Shown piece after piece: positions 1 to 9,868 of a DNA stretch of 64,000 bases. The notes under the pieces are model-generated. The model had not been told where the DNA came from. It saw only the letters and a program-made list of their open reading frames with translations, and did no database searches. The DNA is from Linum tenue (taxonomy: Eukaryota > Streptophyta > Magnoliopsida > Malpighiales > Linaceae). The stretch covers positions 13,268,001 to 13,332,000 of the forward strand of contig CAMGYJ010000011.1 of the NCBI GenBank assembly GCA_946122785.1. The letters are read 5' to 3'. How positions within the stretch are numbered: the stretch's first letter is position 1; every line of letters starts with the position of its first letter. The position numbers and the translations under genes were made by a program.

Positions 1-916
1 GAGCAATTACTGGGTGGAATTTCAAAAAGAGAGGTAGCAGAAGCGGTATGGAAGAAATATTTCGACAAAGCTGCATGGAGTTGGACTCAGGAGGGTTTTC
101 TTCAAAAGATTAATCAGTTTGAGAGGGTCTGGACACAGAAGAACATAAAAATGGTAGACTACGTGCGAGGTGAGTGGTTGCCTTGTCAGACAATGTGGGC
201 AAAGTGCTACACGAACCATGTGTTTCATCTTGGTAACACGAGCTCGAATAGAGTTGTGTCATCTCACTCTTCATTCAAGAGTTTCCTTGTGTCTGGTAGA
301 GGAGCGATTGACACTTGTTTTGCGAAGAACCACAACTACATGGAACATCAGTTTCTAGAAGTGGTGAATGAGCTGCACAAGTCACTTAACCGCAATCTGA
401 GTAGGGCAATTGAGCCTCCGTGCACGTTTTTGAGGAGGGTCGTTAGTTGTGAGGCAATCAAACTGATGTTAGATGGGGCGGCGGAGTTGAAGGACCGTTG
501 TGCGTGTCATTTTCAGATGACACATGGGCTCAAGTGTGCTTGCCAGGTTGTTCAAGCTAAGGAAGAAGGACGTCAATTCTATGCTCAAGAGTTGCATGTA
601 TTTTGGCGGACTTTGGATTATAAAAACCCCCACGTCAACAACAAGTCAATGATGAAATTGAGCTTCAACGAGAACACTAACATCGATGAGCTTCACCCAG
701 CAGAGGACAATGTGAGGGAACCGGAAGTGAATGAGAATCCGAGAGGACGGCCTCGAACAAGCACCAGTCGCATTCGTTCATATTATGAGCGGTCTCGTTC
801 GAGGAGTACTGGGCCTGGTTCGAGTGGAGGCAGGGGGCGATCGAGTGGAGGCAGATCCCGATCGAGTGGAGTCAGATCCCGATCGAGTGGAGGTGAATCC
901 GACGAGCATGATACAG
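1..916 (+). CDS. MULE transposase, C-terminal part with SWIM zinc finger (5' end outside window)
   Basis: The frame is open from base 1, so the N-terminus and the catalytic DDE core lie left of the window. The visible part has the helical region of MULE transposases, then a SWIM-type zinc finger (C-A-C-H-F near base 500, then HGLKCACQ), expected to help bind transposon ends. A basic RS-rich tail with repeated SSGGRSRS-like units follows (about 770-900). The exon appears to end at 916 with a CAG|GTGAGT donor; an intron of about 99 bp ends in TGTAG at 1015 and leads into the OTU exon. Reading through without splicing would stop at 922-924. The family assignment rests on the SWIM finger and general similarity to plant MULE proteins; no subfamily is claimed. 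Confidence 0.7.
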
Positions 917-1015
917 GTGAGTAATTGGTTAAATATTGTAGTCCATCTAGTAGTAATTGGTTTATGTTTGTAAATTTTGTCCAAGTAATTTTGACTGTTT
1001 GGTATATTTTTGTAG

Positions 1016-1711
1016 ATTACTCATCCCAGAGCCCCCCAGGGCAATATTCTTACCCTAACATCGATGAGCTTTTTTCCAGAGTTTGTTCGACCTTTGCTGG
1101 TAGGCGATTTCAACCCAAGTCCAGACGGCCATTGTGGTATTAGGGCACTTTCTCATTGTATTTATGGGGATGATAGTCACTATCTGCTCATGAGATCGAC
1201 GATTGTCCAAGAAATCCAACAACATTTCTGGAAGTACGAGAACTTGTATAATGGTGGTCCACTAGCTCACATTGACCGCATCAATTGGCTCGAGGCGGGT
1301 TCCGCACCAATGGGGCGATGGATGGATTTTGAGGACTTGTTCGTGTTTGCCACCATCTACAACATCGCAGTCATGGTCTTCACATACCAGGTGTTTGATG
1401 TCAATAATGCAAACCGTCCACTACCCAACCGCTACGATGATGCCTATACTGTATTGCCTATTGATGCGGACCCAGGTACTTTGCCACCAACCATGTTCTT
1501 ATCACTGCACTATGTGAACAACCACTACATTCGATTGTACTTCAACCAGGATCAGTTTCCCATACCCCTTTGCATCCACTTTGGCATGGGCTAGCAAGTC
1601 CTAATGTGGCGGGATGGGAAGCTATTCTCGAGGTTGGACAAAATTTGTTTGCGAGTCTTGGTGGTCGGCAGCGAGCCAGGCAGAGAGACCCCCGAAGAGC
1701 TAGGGGGAAGG
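1016..1711 (+). pseudogene. OTU-type cysteine protease exon fused downstream of the MULE transposase
   Basis: The exon encodes an OTU-like deubiquitinase domain: DGHCGIRALSHCIYG holds the catalytic Asp and Cys, MGRWMDFEDLFVFA follows, and NHYIRLYF near the end supplies the presumed catalytic His. OTU domains fused to plant MULE transposases are known. The spliced frame enters as ...YSYPNIDEL and then needs a one-base shift in the T-run at 1071-1076 to reach the OTU frame. A second one-base shift in the C-run near 1563-1567 is needed to continue into a basic tail ending at about 1711; without it the frame stops at 1594. Both breaks are in homopolymers, so either decay or base-calling error is possible. 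Confidence 0.65.
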
Positions 1712-1854
1712 GGTAGGGGTAGGAGCAATGCATAGTGTTGCGATACTCTATTTATATGTTGTTGTTTTTCTAGTTGTATTTTAAATGGCTCTAGTGTCAT
1801 TATGAACTTATGGATTTCATTATGGATTTCATTATCTACCCTCGATGTTTTAAT

Positions 1855-2045
1855 CATGAGTGTGCAAACATCCGATCCAAACATAAGTAGTCAAACATCC
1901 GATCTAAACATAAACATGGAAACATGCAGTCTAAACATAAACATCTGATCCAAACATACATAAGTAGTCAAACATCCGATCTAAACATAAATATGCAAAC
2001 ATGCAGTCTAAACATAAACATCCGATTCTAAACATCAAAACAACT
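1855..2045. repeat. Short tandem repeat between convergent genes
   Basis: About nine imperfect copies of a roughly 20-bp unit built on AAACATCCGATCTAAACATA. It lies between the 3' ends of the OTU gene and the opposing plant-mobile-domain gene, so it probably forms part of both 3' regions. Confidence 0.7.
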
Positions 2046-2046
2046 A

Positions 2047-4048
2047 AAAATCAGGGAGGGGGGGAGTCCCAGTACTCAGTCCACAAATCCTGCACTCCGT
2101 GCAGTGCCCTGTAGGCTCGTCGAGAATGCTCAAGAAACTCCTCCTTGGTCCCTGCTGCTGCTCGAACTGCAGGTGCAAACGTGTACAAAAGGTCTCGAGC
2201 ACGCTGCACAAAAAAAAAAAACAATAACAATTGTTAGTTTCACGCTAAGTATATTTATAATAGAGTAACGGTCTAGTGGTCAAATCTTACCGCTGCGGAG
2301 TCAACTAGTCGATCTGCATCTCCATCATCCTGTAGGACTCTACAATGAGAGTGCGCCACGAACCAGTCAAGATAGTCGACCGTAGTCTCATATGGATACG
2401 TCCTCCAGGGCTGAGAGTACATGGTCTATATGAACCATGTGGGATATCAGAGCATCCCATGCAGCATCAAAACTCTCAGGAATCCGAATGACATATCCAC
2501 CAGGTGCCTCTGGTCGGTCTGCTCGCTGAGGACGCGAAGGGGGAGGCGGTACCATCTGTCGGTATCCAAACTGTCGGAGGCAACGGGCTGGATCATAGAA
2601 CTCACCTACATCAGCGAACCGAATCACTCTAGTGTACAAAGAGCGACGCACTGCCTGATGAGGCCTCTGATGGAAAGGTGTCCAAAACACATCAGAAGGG
2701 GTCAAGCTGTCAAGAGCTTGACGGTAGAACGCCAACCTCACACTGGGATCAGCCACAGAACCAGTCGCCGGCTGCCCAATCCATCGTGAAGCCCAAGCCT
2801 CATCAGGTCCAACGACAGGTGGCTCAAAGTGAGATGGCCTGAAACCCGGAAAGTACTCGTAGATCCAACACTGCAGAAGTGTGAGACAACCAGCCACCCC
2901 CTGGCACCAGCACGAGACGCTTGACCAAGGCATCTGTACAACCAAGCAAGTGTACCAGACGCCCAACTGTACTGATCTATCTCCTCCAACTCGTCCAAAA
3001 TAGGTCACCACCGGCCGAACCCTGTCTCTACTCTTGTCCACAAACAAAGTGGACCCCAACATCAACAACAAGTACGACTGCGCCTCTGTGACATGTGTCC
3101 CATTAACCTGCAAGTATCTGGACGCCATCTCCGCAAGAAAACCACCCTTCTCGTACCACTTACCCTTACTACCAAATCCAGGGGCCTCCGAACGACCACT
3201 CAACTGCTCCGAGTTCATCCCAAGAAGCGCACACAAACCCACCTCTGGATGATCAAGCTGCACAGAAGTCCTACTCATCAGTCGTCCCTCAACAGGAATC
3301 TGCAGTAAGTACTGAACATCGTGGAGGAGGATCGTCATCTCTCCAAAAGGCAAGTGGAAGGTGTTCGTGTCTGGCTGCCACCTCTCCACAAAAGCTGAGA
3401 TCAAAGCCTCGTCAATCGCTATCTTGCGGAACATAGAGTAGATCAGGTGCTGGAGACCTGACTGCTGAACCAGATCCTCCGACTCAACATGAGTAAACAC
3501 GTAGATCCCAAGATAATCAACCGCCCCTGTACGGGTGTAGCAACTGATGACCCCTCGATCTCCAAGCCCCGTCCAAAGTGCGAAGCGTGGCTACGGAAGC
3601 TCCTAATGAGGCTAGGATCCGTAGGTCCACCAGGACACTCACCAACAAGCTCCCACAGTGGAGGACCACTCGAACGTCCTCCCCTACTCCGTCCAGTCCC
3701 TGAGCTCTCTGTCTCCTCACGAGCAGGTGGTACGAATCGCCCAGCTCGGTCCCTATACATAGTAGGACGTGATGTTGCCGTACGATCCTGCACTCGTCCA
3801 TGTCCACGCGTAGGTGGAGGGACCTCGATATCCTGATCATTATCGTTCTCATCAAACTCAGCCGAGACCACTCTCGATGCAGCACCCTGGTTCCCCCCAT
3901 GGGAACCAAACGCCCCTGATGACGAACGAGCAACTACAGTAGGAGCCTCTAACTGATTTACAACCCTAAGTGATCTCTTCCTTCGTGTTGATGCATCAAC
4001 AACCCTACCATCGAATCTATGCAACTCACTCCCACCCGCATCATCCAT
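2047..4048 (-). pseudogene. Plant mobile domain (PMD) gene, antisense in the same MULE
   Basis: The N-terminal part (4048 down to about 3500) is polar, starting MDDAGGSELHRF. The next part (about 3540 to 2418) contains the aminotransferase-like plant mobile domain: FVERWQPDTNTFHLPFGEMT, then LLHDVQYLLQIPVEG. Further 3' I read YSQPWRTYPYETTVDYLDWF (about 2417-2350) and, after an intron, a last exon around 2205-2047 ending WDSPPP-stop. Joining these needs one-base shifts near 3505-3550 and at about 2418, so the gene is either decayed or affected by sequence errors. PMD proteins occur both as host silencing factors (the MAIL family) and inside MULEs; the position next to a transposase/OTU gene suggests the transposon form. 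The intron near 2205-2290 is inferred from splice-like sites. Confidence 0.65.
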
Positions 4049-4072
4049 ATCTAATTATCTACAAATTTACAC

Positions 4073-4345
4073 AATATCATACTTAGATGCGCACTAATTA
4101 ATTAAATTTCTATTAACTAATGTACTATTAACATTAATTGTTAATTAATCACAAATTAATTAATATCATACTTAGATGTGCACTAATTAATTAAATTTCT
4201 ATTAACTAATATACTATTAACATTAATTGTTAATTAATCACTAATTAATCAATATCATACTTAGATGCGCACTAATTAATTAAATTTCTATTAACTAATG
4301 TACTATTAACATTAATTGTTAATTAATCACTAATTAATTAATTTA
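4073..4345. repeat. AT-rich tandem repeat, about 90-bp unit, three copies
   Basis: The block beginning ATCATACTTAGATG recurs near 4075, 4164 and 4254, each followed by TAATTAATTAAATTTC and TACTATTAACATTAATTG. The tract then decays into simple AT-rich DNA to about 4555. No gene is visible in 4049-4560; it lies upstream of the PMD start codon. Confidence 0.75.
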
Positions 4346-4564
4346 CTATTAACTAATGTACTATTAACATTAATTCTTAAACCAATTTTTAATTAATTAA
4401 TTTTCTATTAACTAATCTAATTAATTAAAGATTCATACGCCTATTACAAAAAAAAACGTTTATACACCAACTTAAAAAAATATTAACACTATTTTCTAAT
4501 AACTAATTAAGTAATTTTTTATTGACTAATTAATTAATATATTAAATTAAATTAAATACAAAAA

Positions 4565-4960
4565 CTGGCCGGGCCGAAAAAAATTTACGGCAGGTGCGCC
4601 GCCGGGCCGAAAAAAATTTGCGGCCGGTGCGCCGCCGGGCCGAAAAAATCTTGTGGCCGGTGCGCCGCCGGACCGAAACTTTTTTGCGGCCGGCGCGACG
4701 CCCAGCCGAAATATTTTTTTGGCCCGGCGTCGCCCTGGCCGCAAATTTTTTTCGGCCGGTCGCCGAACGTGCCGCCGGAAAAATTCACGGCGGCTCGTTC
4801 GGCGATTGGCCGAAAAAAATTAGCGGCCGGAACGCCGCCGGGCCGAAAGAATTTTTGGGCTGGGCGTCGCGCCGGCCGAAAATTTCTTTCGTCCCGGCGG
4901 CATTCCGGCCGCAAATTTTTTTTGGCCCACCGTGTTTTTCGCCGGAAAACTGGAAAAATT
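4565..4960. repeat. GC-rich array of about 33 bp per unit, with CGGCC...GGCCG arms
   Basis: Starting near 4568 a unit of about 33 bp (GCCGGGCCGAAAAAAATTT followed by GCGGCCGGTGCGCC) repeats about six times, then diverges to about 4960. GGCCG and CGGCC flank an A/T core, so each unit is an imperfect palindrome. Long overlapping open frames on both strands (4547-5220) are by-products of the repeat and are not annotated as genes. The array is probably a subterminal region of the MULE that carries the transposase, OTU and PMD genes; no clear TIR was identified. Confidence 0.7.
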
Positions 4961-5284
4961 GCCGGAAAATTGAAAAACTCGCCGGAAAAAGTAAACTTAC
5001 TTGTTTTCCGACGATTGAGGACGACGGGAGGTTGGCCGGCGACGGAAGAACGGTGCCGGCGACGGAGGCACTGGGCTCGTCGACAAAAGTGTTTTTGTTG
5101 GAATGAGTCAAATGTTATGGCATTCGAATTTATAGGAAGGGAAGGAAGGGAGAATTCAACTTTTTTTTTTTTTTTGTTGGCGGCAAATAGCAATTTGGTT
5201 GCCGGCAAATAGCCGTTCACATATAGATATTGGAAACTCTACCATGTATGTACGTCTTTATATTCCGAGAAATTAAACAATTTG

Positions 5285-5620
5285 AATTCTTTTATATTCT
5301 CAAACAACAGGCTATCTTACTAGCATTGTTGGTTTATGTCTGCAATCTTGAAATTGTGAAAAGAAACTTCGAAAAAGAATGGGGTCTGGGAGCTAGCCAA
5401 CATGTCCAATTCTGCCTTCCTCAAGAAAGTAGCTATATGGGGATTGGAAGAATCCCGAAATGGTTCTGTACGGTCAGTTCTTAGCTCAACTAGAGTAATC
5501 GTACATTTATGTAGGTTAATCATGTAGGCCTCTAATAAGCAATTATGTTAGTGTCTAAGAACACTCACGTAGTGATATATCCCGATAATCACAAAAAAGA
5601 GCTGTCAACACTCAGGAGGT
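5285..5620. repeat. Segment repeated at about 29765-30010
   Basis: Phrases such as TTACTAGC near 5316, and TTAGTGTCTAAGA...CAC followed by GTAGTGATATATCC...AATCAC (about 5548-5600), recur in the same orientation and order at about 29790 and 29928-29975. This is one half of a diverged direct repeat; the other pair is 17310-17960 with 32235-32560. No coding gene is supported in 4961-5773. Confidence 0.5.
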
Positions 5621-5773
5621 AGGAAAAACATGATCAGGCATGACAGCATACTCGATCAAACGAGTGATTTTCTCACATACAACCGTGGCCGCCACGCACC
5701 CATTTCGTCAACGTAGATGAGACGTATTCTATTATAACCTGTTCCTAATTAGAAAAAAGTATGTAATAATTTT

Positions 5774-5827
5774 GGATTTTGCTACGGTGACATGCATGTC
5801 ACCGTGACATGGACTTTTCGGTCGACC
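5774..5827 (+). repeat. Left terminal inverted repeat of the 11.2-kb MULE
   Basis: It starts GGATTTTGCTACGG, contains TGACATGCATGTCA and ends in the first GGTCGACC at 5820. It is nearly identical, inverted, to 16904-16957, with a few mismatches in the outer 15 bases. Confidence 0.88.
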
Positions 5828-6722
5828 GAATACAACTTGCGGTCGACCGAATGGGCTAATTCATGTATGTTGGGTTCCTGAAGGCGGTCGACCTCTTACA
5901 AACTGCGGTCGACCGTTTTAGTGGTCTAACAGAATGACAGGTCGACCCAAATATCGCATAGGATGACCCTTGTGCACCTAATAGGTCGACCGCATTGTGA
6001 AGAGGTCGACCGCCTTCAGACCGTATCCGTATTGGATATGGATTCCAACACCAGAAAGGTTCCACAATTGGACAAGGAAACGAATTGGGTCGACCCATTC
6101 ACGTCCTAAATCTCTATAAATACGAATATGAGTCCCCTTCAACGCCACCAAGTCTGAATTAGGTTTTTTTCCGACTTAGAGCCTTTGTGAAGAAGATCGT
6201 TCGTGGTTGCTGTTGTACGTGTTGGAAGTGGTCGACCAGGTCTAAGGTGAGGTCGACCTAATGTAGCATTCGCCGTCTTCTTTTTTAATGCGTGATTTCC
6301 ACCGGCTAACTTGATATATTGTTGGGTGCAGAATCAATTCGGTCGACCGCGACGTCAACCAGGTCGACCTGACGAGACAATTCTTCGTATTTGAATTTAG
6401 GCCACAACACTTGTTCTGTACTTGCGAGGTAACCCAATCGGTCGACCTAATGAGTTTCAAGGTCGACCGTATATGTTTTTTTGGTTATTCAACCTGAATG
6501 TCGACTTTGGCTTTGTTTGTATGACTATGTTGTGCTTGAAAAGGTCGACCGCGCCAGATATCTGGTCGACCTGTCCTTTTTTCGGTTAATTTTGAACTTA
6601 CTATTTGCTTGTAATTGTTATTTTCCTGCTGGATAGGTCGACCTAGGAATAACGAGGTCGACCTGACGAGTTGTGGTAGTCACTATTTGTCTTACAGGTC
6701 GACATAATACTGTCAGGTCGAC
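5820..6722. repeat. GGTCGACC palindrome array, promoter and leader intron of gene 1
   Basis: About nineteen exact copies of GGTCGACC, plus near copies such as GGTCGACA. Many are paired with starts 21 bp apart, for example 5820/5841, 5886/5907, 6440/6461 and 6543/6564. They cover the region upstream of the TATA box at 6115 and the leader intron to 6797. Bases flanking the 8-mer often extend the palindrome (CGGTCGACCG, AGGTCGACCT). Confidence 0.9.
6115..6122 (+). promoter_or_regulatory. TATA box of MULE gene 1
   Basis: TATAAATA lies about 685 bp before the ATG at 6800. The distance is explained by a leader intron: CTAAG|GTGAGG near 6246 is a plausible donor and TTTAG just before 6798 an acceptor. 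The upstream sequence shares an AATTGGA-AAGGAA block with the gene 2 promoter near 9437. Confidence 0.6.
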
Positions 6723-6799
6723 CACGTCTTTTTTTTTGGTCAATTATAGAAATTTGTACTTGAATTATGATTTTAATTTTTCTTTAAATTGTTTAGACG

Positions 6800-8818
6800 A
6801 TGACGCATGATGAGAAACTGCATCAAGATTTGGGTGAAATCATGAAATTGTTGAAAGCCACACAAGAGAAGCTGGTGGTGTGTCAAACACAAGTCGAGCA
6901 TTTGTCAGTTCGACTGACAGATATGACTGGGATGATGCATGACGGGTTTGAGAGGCTAGAAGGTGCTATCAAAGATATAAGTGCAGAACGAATGGAGAAT
7001 GGCGGAAGAAATGGTAAAGGAAAGAAATTTGACTTTGGTAAAGAGGAGGAAGACCATGATGACTCTGAAAATTGCTACCAGAGCATAGACGATTTATTGA
7101 AAGAGCACATTTTAAAGGTATCCAAGTATATTCATATGTGATTGAAGATATTAGTATTACTATCATTAGTGCTAATATGTTTTGTTTATATGTTTGACAG
7201 AGTGAAACAAAGAATGGCCGCAAGGGTTCCTCTCCTAATTACAAGAGACCGCGATATGAAAGTGACTCCTACACCACTCCACAGAAGGATCAATTTGTAA
7301 GAAAGGGATTATTTAGTGATGATAGCGATGAAGATGAATCTAAGAGTCCTTTCGAAAAGCACGGGGTAAGTTTACGTTACATTTCATCTATAATGTGTGT
7401 TTGTGTTCATATGTTACTTTAATTTTAACTATGATTTGTAGGTCATGAAAGTGGAGGGTCTAGAAGGATTCACCAAAAATCTTCAAAATCCAGTTGAAGA
7501 CTTGTATTATGTTGTTACTAAAGAGAAGGTTGGGGACAAGAATTGGGACAAGTAAGACGTTTTTTAGTACGTGTGGTCGACCGGTTGTCCAATAAGGTCG
7601 ACCGTGTGTCCAATAAGGTCGACCTTGACTGTGTACAGGTCGACCTGTACGTTGCAAAAAAACAATTGACATTTCTGTTATCTTGATTTTTGCAGTTTGA
7701 TGATTGTGGACTTTTTTTCTGAAAACTGCAACGACATTATTTGAGTTCGGTCATTAGCGAGAAAAGCTGGGTTTGCTCATCAGTAAGTACTATACTACTA
7801 CGACTTTCGTATGAATTGTGCACTATTTATGTTACGATTTACGATGATTTTGTGTTTATTGTTGGATGGTAGGTAGTGGATTTGTGTGCAAGGGCACTAA
7901 CAATGTCTGAAAAACATGATGTGAAAGAGCCAAATGTGTGGTATTTTCCAAATATGTTTTCGGTAAGAGCCGTAATGTCAAATTATTTGTCATAACCTAG
8001 TTATTTATATTGTACCATGTCAATTCATCTCAACTAAAACATGGTGCAGAAAATGGTACGCGCTAACATGAAGACCAGAAAATTCGTAACAAGTTGATGA
8101 ATGATGGCGTGGACTTTATGCCGAATGTCAGTGCATGCCAGAAGGTTAGTCTAGTCAATGTCCCTATATCATTAAATTTCGAAAGTGCATTTGTTTGTAT
8201 TCGCTGTTTATAACATATAGTGAGTGTTTCGTTGCTAGATATTTATGCCAGTTCTTGAGATGAAGCACGTCATTGGTTTCTGTATCTCGTCAATGTCCAG
8301 CAAAAAACTGCATTTTTGCTTGACAGTCTACCTTCAACTATTGAGGCGAATCGTAGGCGTAAATCAGAACTATGCAAGAAATTGGTAAGTGTTTCCTATA
8401 ATTTTCTGACTACTAAGCGTTACGTAGTATGCTAGAAGTTTAAAATATTCGTTATTTGTGTGTAGTTGTCCACTTTGGATGATATTTTGAAACCAGAGCG
8501 CACGAGCAATGTAGTAGTACCAAATTTTGGAGATTTCAATTTTGATGAGCTACCAGTTCAACGACAAAGGAATAGTACTGAGTGTGGTGTGCACGTCATG
8601 CAGTGGATGCGCTATGGATCCAAGGATCTTGATAGAGTGGTGAGTATATCGTCAAACAAATAACTAGTATAATTTACACTTTTTTTAGTTGTAACGAAAT
8701 CTTACATGGCATAATGCAGATAGGAGAAGAACACAAATTACCGGCTCGAAAGGAGATTCTATGGTATCTGGCTACACATTTTGAAAACCGTGCACGAGAA
8801 AATCTTTTCAAGCAGTAG
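6800..8818 (+). pseudogene. Coiled-coil plus Ulp1-like (C48) cysteine protease gene of the MULE
   Basis: The first exon (6800-7117) encodes a coiled coil with heptad-like leucines (LGEIMKLLKATQEKL) and an acidic tail. Exons at 7201-7365 and 7442-7551 add a charged linker, both with good GT-AG borders. Later exons hold the Ulp1/SENP fold: HWFLYLV with a following LLDSLPS (about 8267-8330, catalytic His and Asp), then VQRQRNSTECGVHVMQW (about 8548-8605, Gln and Cys). A last exon from about 8720 ends at TAG 8816-8818. All four catalytic positions are present. The frame is broken near 7738 (ATTTGA), 8065-8095 and just before the catalytic His near 8265, so this copy is probably inactive unless those are sequence errors. 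Ulp1-like genes are common in plant MULEs; the family enzymes cleave SUMO. Its role in transposition is unknown. Confidence 0.72.
7574..7645. repeat. GGTCGACC cluster inside a gene 1 intron
   Basis: Four copies at about 7574, 7596, 7617 and 7638, spaced 21-22 bp. They lie in the intron that starts at 7552 and ends near 7695; neighbouring exons have none. Confidence 0.85.
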
Positions 8819-9031
8819 TAGATGAATGCATGGAACGAGGCAAAGAGAGACAGAGTTCAAGAAAAAAGCAAAGAAATGAAGTCGTTAAGTTACAATGTTG
8901 CATTATTTGGACCATACATTTATTTGTATTTGCGAGATCGTTCATTTTGGATTTTGAATGTTTATCGTTTATTAGATTTGTTATACAATTATGGATGTGA
9001 CTGAATTTACGATTTCAATCGTCTAGAACAA

Positions 9032-9361
9032 GTGGTCGACCACATACTCAAAGCGGGCATACCCAAAGGCAGAGCACAGGTCGACCTCGTGAAGCTTAAG
9101 GTCGACCTATGATACCGTAGGAAAGTCAAAAACCATGTAAAATAAGTATGGATCGTCTGTTTGGCCTTAAAAGTACGGTCGACCATTCTTGTCAAGAGGT
9201 CGACCTGTGCTCACATTTATAATCATGGTCGACCATTTCTGTAAAGAGGTCGACCTGTTTCACATTTAAAAACAACGGTCGACCATTTGTGTAAAGAGGT
9301 CGACCTGTTTCACATTACCCAAGACGGTCGACCATTTGTGCAAAGAGGTCGACCGTGATGA
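9032..9361. repeat. GGTCGACC array between gene 1 and gene 2
   Basis: About eleven copies. Three consecutive pairs at 9177/9198, 9227/9248 and 9277/9298 have starts exactly 21 bp apart and the repeated frame GGTCGACCAT...AAGAGGTCGACCTGT, showing local tandem amplification of a unit of about 50 bp. The rest of 8819-9466 holds no gene I can support. Confidence 0.88.
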
Positions 9362-9466
9362 TTCTGTCCTTGTACAATTAGGATTTTGTGTACTTGTACT
9401 TGTCCTTGTCGAATTATGATTTTATATATCTTGAACCAATTGGATAAGGAATTCGTCTAAATTATC

Positions 9467-9474
9467 TATAAATA
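9467..9474 (+). promoter_or_regulatory. TATA box of the MULE transposase gene
   Basis: TATAAATA is preceded by CCAATTGGATAAGGAA near 9436. The leader exon probably runs from about 9500 to a CTAAG|GTATGC donor near 9628, and the leader intron ends TTGCAG directly before the ATG at 9869. Confidence 0.62.
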
Positions 9475-9607
9475 GATGGGAGTCTTCAGACATTAATCGT
9501 ACCACGAAATCTTACAATTTGTTGGAGTGAAGTTATAATCTCATCGCTCTTATTGTGATCGGGTGTTGGTGGCGGTTTATTTTTATTCCGGTAGACCGTA
9601 CCAATAA

Positions 9608-9815
9608 GTGGTCGACCTCGTTGCTAAGGTATGCCTCGTATATGCTTGTTAATGGTATGTGGTTAAATTTTTAGACCATCCGGTCGACCACACACCATCC
9701 GGTCGACCGTTCTTTCGTATATTATAGGATTAGGTCGACCTTTCAGTAAATTAGGTCGACCATGTTTGTTATTTAGTAATAAGGTCGACCGTACAGTTCA
9801 TTCAGGTCGACCTGA
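9608..9815. repeat. GGTCGACC array in the transposase leader intron
   Basis: About seven copies (near 9610, 9681, 9701, 9732, 9753, 9782 and 9806) flank and fill the leader intron. None occurs in the following 2.3 kb of coding sequence; the closest match there is a GGTCGACT at about 11804. Confidence 0.85.
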
Positions 9816-9868
9816 CGAGAGCTAATTGTGTATGTTTTGACATAAGTTCGTATTCCGATCGTTGCAGG

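Noticed and set aside
4547..5220. Overlapping long frames on both strands
   Set aside because: They arise from the 33-bp GC-rich repeat and have low-complexity products in every frame.
5230..5484. 84-residue frame as a small gene
   Set aside because: No domain, no promoter or splice context, and it overlaps a segment duplicated elsewhere without the frame.
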